NCBI GenBank assembly: GCA_038728085.1
Contig: JAVYUU010000003.1
Location: 124,001-188,000, forward strand
Direction of reading: 5' to 3'
DNA from: Candidatus Bathyarchaeia archaeon
Lineage (GTDB): Archaea; Thermoproteota; Bathyarchaeia; Bathyarchaeales; Bathycorpusculaceae
DNA: 64,000 bases
Positions 24,306-33,093 of this stretch are shown here, one piece after another. The notes below the pieces were generated by a model. The model saw only the letters and a program-made list of their open reading frames with translations, did not search any database and was not told where the DNA came from. Positions within the stretch are counted from its first letter, which is position 1. Each line of letters opens with the position of its first letter. A program made the translations under genes and the position numbers.

Positions 24306-24527
24306 TTATCGGCCCATAACTTTTCGAGCAGCGATTTCGATGTCCTCAGCCTTTATCGTTTTTCGCCCCGTGTGCATAGCGAAGTCCAAAGCTTCCTTGG
24401 CTATTTTAATCCCAATTTCTTCTAAAGCCTTTGCAAGCTCTTTGGCGGCAGCTTCGCTTACTCTTTCTGCACCGGCTTTCTTGCAAATTCTATGCATGGG
24501 GGCTATTGCCAACTCTAAATCAGCCAT
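24306..24527 (-). CDS. archaeal histone
   Basis: A 73-residue single histone fold without tails. Helix 1 ([15 protein letters not shown]), the long central helix ([23 protein letters not shown]) and the [17 protein letters not shown] end match archaeal histones that form extended DNA-wrapping polymers. GGAGGCG precedes the ATG. The gene stands alone behind rps25e. Confidence 0.95.
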   Translation of the reverse strand: MADLELAIAPMHRICKKAGAERVSEAAAKELAKALEEIGIKIAKEALDFAMHTGRKTIKAEDIEIAARKVMGR

Positions 24528-24684
24528 AAAGACGCCTCCATGGCTTCTTTTTGTATTTGAAGCAATATTTAACGTTTATTGCATTTTATCTTCCAAAAAT
24601 ACAGTCTAAAGCTCAGCATTCTTTATTCAACAGAGGAAATTATAAAAACTTCCGGTAGTCAGTTTATGCTCAAAGTGGAGCAAA

Positions 24685-25482
24685 ATGAAACAGTTGAGGT
24701 TCGTTGACGCACACATACACCTTTCAGACGAGGAGTATTCGGGAAAAATTGAAGAGATCCTTTTGGACGCTAGGAATTCCAATGTTGTCGCGTTGGTTTC
24801 CAATTCCATGGATCTTGAAACCAGCATCAAAAGCCTAGAACTGGCTATGCAATACGAGGGGGAGGTCTATGCCGCCTTGGGAATTCACCCTTGGAGTGTC
24901 AACAATTTGACCGAGGAAGCGCTTCGTCAAACCTGCGAATTTATCCTAAAGCAAAGGCGGAACAAGGCTGTTGTAGCCATCGGAGAGGTTGGCTTAGACT
25001 ACAAGTATGACGAGATATGGGATCAGCAGCTGAGGGTTTTTGATGAAATGCTTAGGCTGGCTGAAAAATTGGACTTGCCCGTCATAATTCATTCCAGAGG
25101 GACAACTGCAAGTATTGTGGACATGCTTCCATCCTATCGCTTGAAAAAGGTTCTTCTCCACTGGTTCAGCAACCCCATAAGCGCGCTGTCTAAGGCTATA
25201 GATCATGGATACTACATAAGCGAAGGTCCTCCCGTAGTCTATTCCGAGGGCATTCGAGACGTTGTTAAACGTGTTCCTCTGGAAAATCTCTTGACGGAAA
25301 CTGATGGGCCAGTGCGCTATTTTAGAAGCCCATTTGATGGTAGATTAACAAGTCCAGCTTTTCTGCCGAAAGTTGTTAACGCTATAGCTGAAATTAAGAG
25401 GAAAGATGTCTCTGAAGTTGCTGAACAGATACTGAAAAACTTTGAGGAATTTTTCGGGTTAAAGTTGAAAAAAGAGGACTAA
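24685..25482 (+). CDS. TatD-family metal-dependent hydrolase/deoxyribonuclease
   Basis: 265 residues. The metal-binding DAHIHL is at residues 8-13, followed by ALGIHPW, AIGEVGLDYK, IIHSRG and TETDGPVR, the full set of TatD metal ligands. Members are 3'-5' exonucleases or other TIM-barrel hydrolases. A TATA-like GAAATTATAAAAA at about 24638 and a GTGGAG ribosome site precede the ATG. Confidence 0.9.
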   Translation: MKQLRFVDAHIHLSDEEYSGKIEEILLDARNSNVVALVSNSMDLETSIKSLELAMQYEGEVYAALGIHPWSVNNLTEEALRQTCEFILKQRRNKAVVAIGEVGLDYKYDEIWDQQLRVFDEMLRLAEKLDLPVIIHSRGTTASIVDMLPSYRLKKVLLHWFSNPISALSKAIDHGYYISEGPPVVYSEGIRDVVKRVPLENLLTETDGPVRYFRSPFDGRLTSPAFLPKVVNAIAEIKRKDVSEVAEQILKNFEEFFGLKLKKED

Positions 25483-25512
25483 AACGCGTAAAGTTAAAAT
25501 TAGGTTGTGTTA

Positions 25513-25525
25513 ATGAATGATTCAT
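25513..25525. repeat. ATGAAT-N1-ATTCAT palindrome upstream of rps17e
   Basis: A perfect 6-bp inverted repeat around a single base, about 52 bases upstream of the S17e start. It could be an operator or a short hairpin in the leader. No other evidence of function is visible. Confidence 0.25.
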
Positions 25526-25577
25526 CCACCATCAGAAGCGGCGAGAAGCATGTTTAGGTCAACGTGGAGGCAAGTGT

Positions 25578-25802
25578 TTGGGGAAAGTTCGAACAGAACA
25601 AATTAAACGCGTAGCCAGAGAACTCATCAGACGTTTTCCCAACAAATTTTCGAGGAATTTTGAGGAAAATAAACGTCTGGTCGCCATGCTTGTGCCCGGA
25701 GCAACGACAAGGGTGCGAAATCAAATAGCAGGCTACATAACACACGTTTATGGCGGTATTGCACTAGCAGAATCTTCCAGCGAAAATGAAGAGAGCGAGT
25801 AG
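25578..25802 (+). CDS. rps17e: 30S ribosomal protein S17e
   Basis: A 74-residue basic protein starting at TTG with GGAGG seven bases upstream. The opening GKVRTEQIKRVARELIRRFPNK and the RVRNQIAGYITH segment identify archaeal S17e. The acidic Ser/Glu tail is short. It is followed by a helical protein gene after 44 bases. Confidence 0.92.
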   Translation: MGKVRTEQIKRVARELIRRFPNKFSRNFEENKRLVAMLVPGATTRVRNQIAGYITHVYGGIALAESSSENEESE

Positions 25803-25846
25803 CTTATTAGCCACTCCTCAAATTTTAAAGCACAGGCGACTGGGCG

Positions 25847-26221
25847 ATGATTGACCCTTATAGGCGAGGATGGGCTTTGCGTTATCTGCGTGAGGCAAAG
25901 GCGGAGCTGGAAGCGGCTAGAAAACTACCCTACATGGCTCCAAGCCTAGTTCTTGAGGCAATAAGGAAAGCCAGAAACGCCATATACTATAGTCTAGGCG
26001 ATCCAGCTTTTGTTGAGAACATTGTGAGGGAGGCCATGGAGAAAGCCCAAGTCGTAAACGATCCCATTCTTAAGTGTCTCGTGGAAATAGAAGAAATCAT
26101 GCAACAGATGACACAGGTTGAGGAGATAGATGAGAAAAAAGCCATAAAACAGGCGGACAGCCTAATCCAAACCGCCTCTGAAATTGTTGAGGCTGTTATA
26201 GGAGAAAAAGTGGAAAAGTAG
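25847..26221 (+). CDS. helical hypothetical protein, HEPN-like pattern
   Basis: A 124-residue all-helical protein. The first half (YLREAKAELEAARKLP through AIRKARNAIYYSLG) resembles the helix pattern of HEPN domains, but the catalytic R-X4-6-H motif is absent and no nucleotidyltransferase partner lies nearby. A toxin role is therefore not supported. The second half is a Glu/Gln-rich helix bundle. It ends two bases before the convergent aminotransferase. Confidence 0.6.
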   Translation: MIDPYRRGWALRYLREAKAELEAARKLPYMAPSLVLEAIRKARNAIYYSLGDPAFVENIVREAMEKAQVVNDPILKCLVEIEEIMQQMTQVEEIDEKKAIKQADSLIQTASEIVEAVIGEKVEK

Positions 26222-26223
26222 GT

Positions 26224-27396
26224 TTAAAGTTTCTTTAAGGCTTCGTCTATTCTTCTCAAAGCTTCTCTTATGTTTTCAATTGAGTTTGCGAAGGATATTC
26301 GGAGGTATCCCTCGCCATACTTCCCAAAAGATGTCCCTGGTAAAACAGCTACACCCGCCTCATTAAGCAAGTAGTCTGAAAGCTCCTTTGAGCGCATGCC
26401 TATGCCTGTTATGTTGGGGAACACGTAAAAGGCGCCTTTTGGCTTCTTGCATGTTATGCCCTTAATCCTGTTTAGACCTTCAACTATTATTTCTCTGCGT
26501 CTCCTGAACTCGGCAACCATTCTATCAACCGAGTCTTGGGGTCCTCTTAGGGCTTCTATACCTGCCATCTGCACAAAAGCACATGTGCATGAATTGGAGT
26601 TGACCATTAGTTGCGTGATTTTTTCAGCTAAATCCCTTCGCATGACACCGTAGCCAAGCCTCCAACCCGTCATTGCGTAGGTTTTTGAGAAGCCGTCAAG
26701 GATTATCGTTTTTTCTTTCATTCCTGGAAGGGAGGCTATGCTTTCATGGGTTCCCTCATAGATTATGCGGCTGTAAATTTCGTCTGACAAAACTATTACG
26801 TCGTCCCTATTGGACATACAATCCGCTATAAGCTTCAAGTCCTCCCTCGTTAAAACTCCGCCTGTAGGATTTTCCGGCGAATTCAGAATAATCATTTTCG
26901 TCTTCTTTGTTATCTTCCCTTTAACATATTCATGGTCAAGTCTGAAGTCATTTTCCTCCTTTAAGGGAATGGGCACTGGTTTCGCTCCAACAAAATTTAT
27001 CATGGACTCGTAAATTGGAAAACCAGGATTCGGATAAAGAACCTCCTCACCCGGGTTTACACAGGCCAATATTGCAAAAAACATTATCGGCTTCGCACCG
27101 GGCGTGACGACGACCTCTTCTGGATCAACGGGAATCCTTCTGGTTTTAGATATGTATTCAGCTATGGCCTCACGGAGCTCTGGGATACCCGCCGCTGGCA
27201 CATAGTGGGTGTATCCCGCGTAGAGGGCTTTAACGGCGGCTTCCTTTATGTTTTGGGGTGTGTCGAAGTCTGGTTCTCCTATTTCTAGGTGGATTATGCT
27301 TTTTCCTTGCCTTTCAAGGGCTTTAGCTTTTGCAAGTACTTCAAAGGCTGTCTCTGTTCCAAGAACGGACATCCTATCCGCGAATATGGAAGGCAT
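26224..27396 (-). CDS. class I/II PLP-dependent aminotransferase
   Basis: 390 residues. The PLP lysine is in SKTYAMTGWRLGYG (Lys near residue 238), and NPTGG (near 176-180) and the cofactor Asp of LSDEIYS (near 205) are present. It belongs to the archaeal aspartate/alanine/aromatic aminotransferase group, and the substrate cannot be fixed. It shares its strand and region with a 2-hydroxyacid dehydrogenase that is itself divergent from glycerate kinase, so an amino-donor role in a serine/hydroxypyruvate route is plausible. Confidence 0.88.
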   Translation of the reverse strand: MPSIFADRMSVLGTETAFEVLAKAKALERQGKSIIHLEIGEPDFDTPQNIKEAAVKALYAGYTHYVPAAGIPELREAIAEYISKTRRIPVDPEEVVVTPGAKPIMFFAILACVNPGEEVLYPNPGFPIYESMINFVGAKPVPIPLKEENDFRLDHEYVKGKITKKTKMIILNSPENPTGGVLTREDLKLIADCMSNRDDVIVLSDEIYSRIIYEGTHESIASLPGMKEKTIILDGFSKTYAMTGWRLGYGVMRRDLAEKITQLMVNSNSCTCAFVQMAGIEALRGPQDSVDRMVAEFRRRREIIVEGLNRIKGITCKKPKGAFYVFPNITGIGMRSKELSDYLLNEAGVAVLPGTSFGKYGEGYLRISFANSIENIREALRRIDEALKKL

Positions 27397-27438
27397 AGAA
27401 TCACCATTTTAGAATTGTAGGGTTTGTATTGTGGAATA

Positions 27439-27469
27439 TTTAACCATTACATTTCGCAATATGGTTAAA
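27439..27469. promoter_or_regulatory. TTTAACCAT-N13-ATGGTTAAA inverted repeat before the aminotransferase
   Basis: A perfect 9-bp inverted repeat between gyaR and the aminotransferase gene. One arm overlaps the TATA-like GGTTAAATATT element that would serve the aminotransferase about 42 bases downstream. It could also form a hairpin just past the gyaR stop. The overlap with the TATA element makes an operator the better guess. Confidence 0.4.
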
Positions 27470-27475
27470 ACATGA

Positions 27476-28483
27476 TCAAAGGATCTTCGAGGGAGGCCTT
27501 ATTTTAAGGACTTCTGGATTTACAAGGTTCGGCGGCTGTTTTCCCTCGAAGAAGGCGATTAGGTTTTCTGCAACCATTTCAGCCATTCTTGAGCGGGTTT
27601 CGTAGCTTGCGCTGGATATATGAGGGGCAACCACAACGTTATCAAGTTTAAGCAATGGGTTATCTACCGGCGTGGGCTCCTGCTCGAAAACGTCTAGAGC
27701 GGCACCCGCAATCCACCCCTCCTTTAACGCCTTGTAGAGGGCTTTCTCGTCAACCACAGCCCCCCTAGAATTGTTGATTAGGTAGGCTGTTTTCTTCATT
27801 AATTTAAGCCTCTCCTCATTTACAAGGTGATAGGTTTCCTTCGTCAGCGGGACATGTATGCTTATGAAGTCAGCTTCCCTGAAAAGCGTGTCTAAGTCAA
27901 CTCTTTTGGCGCCGAGTTCCTTTTCTACCTCCGGCGGCATGGGTACAATATCATAGTAGAGGATTTTCATGTTGAAGCCCTTGGCTCTCCGGGCAACAGC
28001 CATTCCAATTCTACCGGCGCCTATAATGCCAATTGTTGCGCCGTAAACGTCTCTTCCCAGAAGCATACTGGGATGCCAGCTTACTTTCCACTGTCCAGTG
28101 CGCACATATCTATCCGCTTCAACGACTCGCCTTGCAACAGCCAAAAGTAGCGCCCAAGCAAAGTCCGCGGTTGTTTCGGTTAAGACGCCGGGCGTGTTTG
28201 TGACGTAGATTCCTCTTTTCGTCGCCTCAGCCACATCAATGTTGTCGTAGCCTACAGCCATTTGGGCAACTATCTTCAACTTCGGAGCAGCGTCGAAAAC
28301 CTCTGCGTCTATCCTATCAGACAACAGTGTGACCAAAGCGTCAACATCCCTAATCTTTCTTATTATTTCCTCTTTGGGAGGAGGCCCATACTCGGGCCAA
28401 ACCTCCGCATCAAAGTGTTGCAGTATCAGTTTCATGCCCCTTTCGGGGAGCTCTCTGGTCACGTAAACTTTTGGTTTTGCCAT
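27476..28483 (-). CDS. gyaR: glyoxylate/hydroxypyruvate reductase (D-2-hydroxyacid dehydrogenase)
   Basis: About 335 residues from the ATG at 28483; an in-frame start four codons upstream is possible. The nucleotide-binding [16 protein letters not shown], the catalytic Arg in [10 protein letters not shown], the Glu of DVFEQEP and the His of APHISS are all present. It matches archaeal GyaR-type enzymes that reduce glyoxylate or hydroxypyruvate with NAD(P)H. Divergent to it is glycerate 2-kinase, which would phosphorylate the glycerate product. Confidence 0.88.
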   Translation of the reverse strand: MAKPKVYVTRELPERGMKLILQHFDAEVWPEYGPPPKEEIIRKIRDVDALVTLLSDRIDAEVFDAAPKLKIVAQMAVGYDNIDVAEATKRGIYVTNTPGVLTETTADFAWALLLAVARRVVEADRYVRTGQWKVSWHPSMLLGRDVYGATIGIIGAGRIGMAVARRAKGFNMKILYYDIVPMPPEVEKELGAKRVDLDTLFREADFISIHVPLTKETYHLVNEERLKLMKKTAYLINNSRGAVVDEKALYKALKEGWIAGAALDVFEQEPTPVDNPLLKLDNVVVAPHISSASYETRSRMAEMVAENLIAFFEGKQPPNLVNPEVLKIRPPSKIL

Positions 28484-28551
28484 ACGGTTCACCATGACAA
28501 CTGGTGCAAAACACTTATGGACGTTGAACTTATTACATTTACTATTCCCTC

Positions 28552-28563
28552 TACAAATTTGTA
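28552..28563. promoter_or_regulatory. TACAAATTTGTA perfect palindrome at the glycerate kinase start
   Basis: A 12-bp perfect palindrome ending directly before the ATG. A TATA-like AACTTATTACATTTA lies about 25 bases upstream, so the likely leaderless transcript would start within the palindrome. This placement suits a repressor site controlling the gyaR/glycerate kinase divergent pair. Confidence 0.35.
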
Positions 28564-29952
28564 ATGGGAAAAATTATGACTATCATCAAGAATTTGGAAC
28601 AACTTATCCAGAATGGACGGAGTCAAGCGGACAGAAAGGCTAGAGAGTTGGCGCTGAAAAGTCTTGAAACTGCCATTAAGGCGGTGGATCCGAGAAAATT
28701 GATTACCTCAAAATTGATGCTGAAAAATTCCCTTTTAAAGGTTGGCGGCTACACCTTCGATTTGAACCAGTTTAGGGACATATACGTTATCGGAGGGGGC
28801 AAAGCCAGCGGCTCAATGGCTGAGGCCCTAGAGGCCCTTCTTGGCGAAAGAATAACAGATGGTTTGGTCAATGTGCCTAGGGGAAGCATACATAAAACGA
28901 GAATTGTGAAGCTCCACGAGGCAAGTCACCCAATACCCGATGAATCCGGAGTTGAGGGAGTCAAGCGAATGCTGGAAATCGTGGAGAAGGCGGGAGAAAA
29001 CGACTTAATAATATGCTTGATATCTGGGGGAGGATCCAGTTTGATGCCCCTGCCGAGAAATGGGATAACATTAGCAGACAAGAGAAGGATCACCGAAAGC
29101 CTCCTCAAATGCGGCGCAACAATAAATGAGATAAACACTGTGAGAAAACATATTTCAGGGATTAAGGGTGGCTGGTTGGCGAAGAAGGCCTATCCAGCCA
29201 CAGTTTTGAACCTTATTCTCTCAGATGTTTTAGGCGACCCCCTCGAGTTTATCGCTTCTGGGCCCACGGTTCCAGATTCAACAACCTTCAGCGACGCTGT
29301 GAGAATCTTGAAAAAGTATGGGTTGTGGGAAGAAGCCCCCGAGTCCATTAAAAAGGTCTTGCTTGAAGGTGAGAAAGGGCTGATTCCCGAAACGCCAAAG
29401 GCCAACGACGAAGCCTTTAAGAAAGTTTTCAATATTGTGATTGGAAACTGCAGAGACGCTAGCATTGCCGCATGCAATGCCCTAAAATCTGAGGGGTTAA
29501 ACACGCTTCTCTTAACCTCCCTTCTTGAGGGGGAAGCACGTCATATAGGAACCGTTCTAGCTTCAGTAGTGTGGGAGATAGCCGCTTCCGGAAACCCCGT
29601 CCAAAAACCAGCCGCCATAGTGGCTGGAGGAGAAACCACGGTTACCGTTGTCGGAAAGGGCAAGGGCGGAAGGAACCAGGAAATAGCTTTAGCTGCTGCA
29701 CTAAAAATCAACAGTCTGGAAGGGTGTGTGGTTGCTTCGCTTAGCACTGATGGAGCGGACGGCCCCACGGATGCTGCCGGAGCAGTAGCCGACGGAAAAA
29801 CAATAGCGAGGGCTGAGGAAGCGGGGCTTGATGCGGAAAACTTCTTGACCGAAAATGATTCCTACAATTTCTTCTCAAAGATTGGTGATTTGATATTCAC
29901 TGGACCCACGGGCACAAACGTAAATGACATATCCGTTGTCATAGTTCTATAG
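28564..29952 (+). CDS. glycerate 2-kinase (MOFRL family)
   Basis: 462 residues. The N-terminal domain has [14 protein letters not shown] and [12 protein letters not shown], and the C-terminal MOFRL domain has [22 protein letters not shown]. It phosphorylates glycerate to 2-phosphoglycerate, feeding the lower glycolytic pathway, as in Pyrococcus and Thermoproteales enzymes. An ATG four codons in is an alternative start. The partner gyaR lies divergently across 80 bases. Confidence 0.92.
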   Translation: MGKIMTIIKNLEQLIQNGRSQADRKARELALKSLETAIKAVDPRKLITSKLMLKNSLLKVGGYTFDLNQFRDIYVIGGGKASGSMAEALEALLGERITDGLVNVPRGSIHKTRIVKLHEASHPIPDESGVEGVKRMLEIVEKAGENDLIICLISGGGSSLMPLPRNGITLADKRRITESLLKCGATINEINTVRKHISGIKGGWLAKKAYPATVLNLILSDVLGDPLEFIASGPTVPDSTTFSDAVRILKKYGLWEEAPESIKKVLLEGEKGLIPETPKANDEAFKKVFNIVIGNCRDASIAACNALKSEGLNTLLLTSLLEGEARHIGTVLASVVWEIAASGNPVQKPAAIVAGGETTVTVVGKGKGGRNQEIALAAALKINSLEGCVVASLSTDGADGPTDAAGAVADGKTIARAEEAGLDAENFLTENDSYNFFSKIGDLIFTGPTGTNVNDISVVIVL

Positions 29953-29967
29953 GAGGGAAGCCGCGTT

Positions 29968-30258
29968 TTGGAAAGGGGCATAACTGTACGATTCGTTGGC
30001 AGCCTACGCAACATAACCGGAAAAAGCAGGATTACATTGAAACTTGACGGGGAGAAAACCCTCAAAGAGATTATGGAGATTCTTGTCAAAAAGTTTCCTG
30101 AAACTGAAAGGGTCCTCATAGACCCGGAACTTGAAGATCCTCGACCAAACACCTTGATAATAGTTAATGGAATAGAGATCAGTGTTTTGAATGGTTTGGA
30201 AACCATCTTGAAGGATGGAGACGAAGTAGTCTTTGTTCCAGTTTCTCATGGCGGATAA
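29968..30258 (+). CDS. MoaD/ThiS-like small ubiquitin-like protein (SAMP candidate)
   Basis: A 96-residue beta-grasp protein ending in the diglycine VSHGG needed for adenylation and thiocarboxylate or isopeptide formation. The KVPVS-like strand (EVVFVPVSHGG) is conserved in MoaD. It may supply sulphur for molybdopterin (MoaE is at 52.4 kb) or for tRNA thiolation (TtuA-like at 20.6 kb), or act as a protein modifier. The start is TTG, with AGGAGGG upstream. Confidence 0.85.
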   Translation: MERGITVRFVGSLRNITGKSRITLKLDGEKTLKEIMEILVKKFPETERVLIDPELEDPRPNTLIIVNGIEISVLNGLETILKDGDEVVFVPVSHGG

Positions 30259-30260
30259 TC

Positions 30261-31070
30261 ATGAAAATGCGTTCTGAAACTCAAGTTATAACGTTGACCA
30301 CCGATTTTGGGCTGGCTGACCCTTATGTTGCTGAAATGAAAGCGGTTATTTTGGGAATAAATCCGGACGCAGAAATAGTCGATATAACTCATCAAGTGGA
30401 AAAGTTCAACGTTAGGAACGGTGCCTTCATACTTGCCGCTGCAGCCCCATACTTTCCAAGGGGCACAATACATGTGGCGGTTGTTGACCCCGGTGTTGGA
30501 ACAAAACGCAAGCCCATACTCATAGAAGCCGAAAAAGACTTTTTTATAGGTCCAGACAATGGCGTACTGGCGTTGGCAGCAAGAAGTCAGGGGATAAGGC
30601 ATGTTTATGAAATAGCAAATCCGAAGTTCATGCTCCCCAAAGTGTCTTCAACGTTTCACGGCAGAGACATATTTGCCCCAGCCGCAGCGTTCCTTTCAAA
30701 GGGAGTTGAGCCCTCCGAGTTTGGACCGGAAATCCGCAAGATCGTTAAGCCGAGGTTTGCTAAGGTTGTTAAGAGGGGCGACACATTGGTTGGCGAGGTT
30801 ATTCACGTTGACAGCTTTGGAAATATCATTACAAATTTCACGGTGAAACATCTTGAAGCTTTGGGGGTCGAGAATTGCATACATGCAAGGCTTATTGATA
30901 AACTGTTAACGTTAAAGCTTTGCAAGGCTTATGCTGAAGTGGAAATCCGGAAACCCCTCGCCATAATTGGAAGCCATGATTTTCTAGAAATATCCATAAA
31001 CATGGGCAATGCAGCTCAGACTTTCGGAGTGAAAGTTGGAGATAGAATCACACTTTATCGGTCCTTGTGA
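30261..31070 (+). CDS. SAM hydroxide adenosyltransferase (DUF62)
   Basis: 269 residues of the fluorinase/chlorinase superfamily. LTTDFGLADPYVAEMK near residues 13-28, VDPGVGTKRKP and GPDNGVLA form the SAM site. The archaeal enzymes hydrolyse SAM to adenosine and methionine instead of halogenating it. It starts two bases after the MoaD-like gene and overlaps convergent nadM by 23 bases at the 3' end. Confidence 0.9.
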   Translation: MKMRSETQVITLTTDFGLADPYVAEMKAVILGINPDAEIVDITHQVEKFNVRNGAFILAAAAPYFPRGTIHVAVVDPGVGTKRKPILIEAEKDFFIGPDNGVLALAARSQGIRHVYEIANPKFMLPKVSSTFHGRDIFAPAAAFLSKGVEPSEFGPEIRKIVKPRFAKVVKRGDTLVGEVIHVDSFGNIITNFTVKHLEALGVENCIHARLIDKLLTLKLCKAYAEVEIRKPLAIIGSHDFLEISINMGNAAQTFGVKVGDRITLYRSL

Positions 31071-31572
31071 GGTCTTTAAGCCTTTTAACGCCGTCTATTT
31101 CCCTTATGAATTTTGCCACGCTTTCAGGGACGAGTTCCTCCCAGTTTTCATCCCTAAGCATTCTTTCCCTTATCTCGGTGGCTGAGTAAACTTCACGCTT
31201 GTGAAAGCGTATAGGCTTGACCTCGTAGCCAGCTTCGATGAAAAGCCTCCGGGTAAGGGGTTCATTGGAGTAAACAACATCAAAGGGTGGAGTGTAGCCT
31301 TCAACGACGGAAACCCAAACCATGTGGATATGCACGTCGGGCACAGGCACAATCCATATACGCTTCAAGTCTATTTTCGCTTCCTCCAAGGCTTTCCTAA
31401 TCATTACAAGCCTTTCCCCCGTTGTAAATGGATTGTCAATGCGATGGCTGTATTGGGCGCTTCCGACAACAATCACAAGCTCATCAACTTCGCCGAGAAT
31501 ATCCCTCACGGCTTGAAGGTGCCCCTTATGAAAAGGCTGAAATCTTCCGACAAAAAGCCCACGTCTAACCAT
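31048..31572 (-). CDS. nadM: nicotinamide-nucleotide adenylyltransferase
   Basis: 174 residues of the archaeal NadM type. GRFQPFHKGHLQ near residues 9-20 is the HxGH nucleotidyltransferase motif, and the YSATEIRERML near the C-terminus carries the ISSTxIR-type motif. It makes NAD from NMN and ATP. NadC, the quinolinate step, is at 34.9 kb and NAD(P)HX repair at 15 kb. Confidence 0.94.
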   Translation of the reverse strand: MVRRGLFVGRFQPFHKGHLQAVRDILGEVDELVIVVGSAQYSHRIDNPFTTGERLVMIRKALEEAKIDLKRIWIVPVPDVHIHMVWVSVVEGYTPPFDVVYSNEPLTRRLFIEAGYEVKPIRFHKREVYSATEIRERMLRDENWEELVPESVAKFIREIDGVKRLKDLTRTDKV

Positions 31573-31582
31573 AAATATCCCT

Positions 31583-32203
31583 TCAAGATTTAGGCATTAA
31601 GCTTTTATTATTTGCGTTGCCATCTAATTGTTTCAAAACAAATTCAACTGGAAAGACCCGCAGAAAATTACCATTCACAGCGATTTCCTTTAGCGTATTG
31701 TAACCTCTTTTTTCGCGTTTCAAAATTTCCAGTTTAACGTGTAAGCCGCCGCCATAACCGCCTAATGTAAAGTCTGAGGCTACAACCCTATGGCATGGGA
31801 CAAGGAGCGGAAGCGGGTTCAAGGCCATAACACGTCCAACAGCCCTCGGGCTTCCGCCGACAGCCCTAGCAACTGAACCGTAAGTTGATACATAACCAAC
31901 GGGAATCAAGGAAACAGCCCCCAGAACTTTCTGCGCATAAACCGACAGTGAACCCATATCGAGGGAAAACTTTTCAGTGCAACCCCTCCCACTGTAGATG
32001 TCTGCCAGCGAAGAAACCACCTTCTCAGCGAATTTTGTTGGCTTCTCCGAGTGTTGGAAGGGAATGTCAAAGGGTATGTTTCTGAGCAAACCACGCAAAG
32101 CATGGTTTCTATCGAAGGCGAAAGCCGTAGCAAAAACCGTTTCATTTTCATGCGCAACCCCAAACCAGACATCCTTAATAAAACCAACGTAGAGTGTAAG
32201 CAT
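31583..32203 (-). CDS. ogt: methylated-DNA--protein-cysteine methyltransferase
   Basis: About 206 residues. The active-site PCHRVV is intact, followed by LGGYGGGLHVKLEIL, as in archaeal Ogt. The preceding SYGSVA-like segment (VSTYGSVARAVGGSPRAVGRVM) is the DNA-binding helix-turn-helix. It removes O6-alkylguanine by a suicide reaction. A GTG two codons upstream of the chosen ATG is an alternative start. Confidence 0.93.
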   Translation of the reverse strand: MLTLYVGFIKDVWFGVAHENETVFATAFAFDRNHALRGLLRNIPFDIPFQHSEKPTKFAEKVVSSLADIYSGRGCTEKFSLDMGSLSVYAQKVLGAVSLIPVGYVSTYGSVARAVGGSPRAVGRVMALNPLPLLVPCHRVVASDFTLGGYGGGLHVKLEILKREKRGYNTLKEIAVNGNFLRVFPVEFVLKQLDGNANNKSLMPKS

Positions 32204-32276
32204 CCTCACGCCTCGTTAAAGCGTTTTAAATCTGTAGCTATTTTAATTCTGTGGAGGAGCACTATCTTGGAGAAGT

Positions 32277-32417
32277 ATGAACTTCTTTAGGCACTTTGAA
32301 GTTCGAGAAACTATAGCCAAACCTCTATGTCGCGTCAAGAAATTTCCGGAGTTTGAAAGTCAAGATTGGAGGGGTAATCTGGAAAGCTATTACCTGCCGT
32401 TTAGGAGACAAGTTTAA
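32277..32417 (+). CDS. 46-residue small protein upstream of the proteasome beta gene
   Basis: An ATG-started frame with GGAG five bases upstream and a TATA-like TATTTTAAT about 38 bases before the ATG. The product has an aromatic/basic composition with a helix-like start (NFFRHFEVRETIAKPL), then KKFPEFESQDWRGNLESYY and PFRRQV. It lies 39 bases before psmB on the same strand, so the two may share a transcript. No family is recognised. Confidence 0.55.
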   Translation: MNFFRHFEVRETIAKPLCRVKKFPEFESQDWRGNLESYYLPFRRQV

Positions 32418-32456
32418 TAGGTTGTGCCCGTATATCACGTGGAAAGGTGAAAGCTC

Positions 32457-33077
32457 TTGGAAAGGGAAGGGCAAATGCCTCAGTACCTATGGGTTCCAGG
32501 CGCAACCACCGTTGGCATTGTCTGCAGAGACGGTGTCATACTGGCTTCTGAAAAACGGGTTTCCTATGGTTATCTGGTCGTCAGCAAAGGAGGCAAAAAA
32601 GTTTTTAAAATAACCGATCACATAGGCGCTGCATGCGCCGGGCTTGTTTCAGACATGCAAATTTTGGTCCGTGAAGTCGAAGCTTATGCAAACCTTTACA
32701 GCATGGATGTTGGTAGAACCATATCCGTTAGGTCTGCAGCCAAGCTTATGTCTAATCTGCTTTTCGCCAATAGGCTGGCTCCATTGATAACCCAGACCAT
32801 TGTTGGAGGCATAGACGATGAGGGTGCATCGCTATACGTTTTAGATGTTTTAGGTTCAGTAATACCAGATAAATATGCAGTTGTCGGCTCGGGAACCGAA
32901 ATCGCCATGGGTGTCCTCGAAGAGGGCTACCGTGAAGGCTTAAGCGTCGAGGAAGGAAGAGAGCTTGTTGTCAGAGCCATTAAGTCAGCGATCAGCCGAG
33001 ACATTATGAGCGGCGACGGCATCGACTTCCTATTCATAACAAAGGATGGAACCCGCGAAGAATCCATAAAATTCTAG
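32457..33077 (+). CDS. psmB: proteasome subunit beta
   Basis: 206 residues. A 16-residue propeptide ends in GA before the catalytic TTVG, placing the nucleophile at Thr17. Lys, Asp and Ser residues of the active site are in place in the following segments (KITDHIGAACAGLVSDMQ and SGDGIDF). It forms the inner rings of the archaeal 20S proteasome. The start is TTG with GGAAAGGTGA upstream. The alpha subunit is not in this window. Confidence 0.95.
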   Translation: MEREGQMPQYLWVPGATTVGIVCRDGVILASEKRVSYGYLVVSKGGKKVFKITDHIGAACAGLVSDMQILVREVEAYANLYSMDVGRTISVRSAAKLMSNLLFANRLAPLITQTIVGGIDDEGASLYVLDVLGSVIPDKYAVVGSGTEIAMGVLEEGYREGLSVEEGRELVVRAIKSAISRDIMSGDGIDFLFITKDGTREESIKF

Positions 33078-33093
33078 GAAAGGCGAACAAGCA

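Noticed and set aside
25847-26221. Helical protein read as a HEPN toxin of a toxin-antitoxin pair
   Set aside because: The R-X4-6-H catalytic motif is missing and no nucleotidyltransferase antitoxin is adjacent.
32353-32613. An 86-residue open frame overlapping the start of psmB
   Set aside because: It runs mostly inside the proteasome gene in another frame and its product has no coherent pattern.
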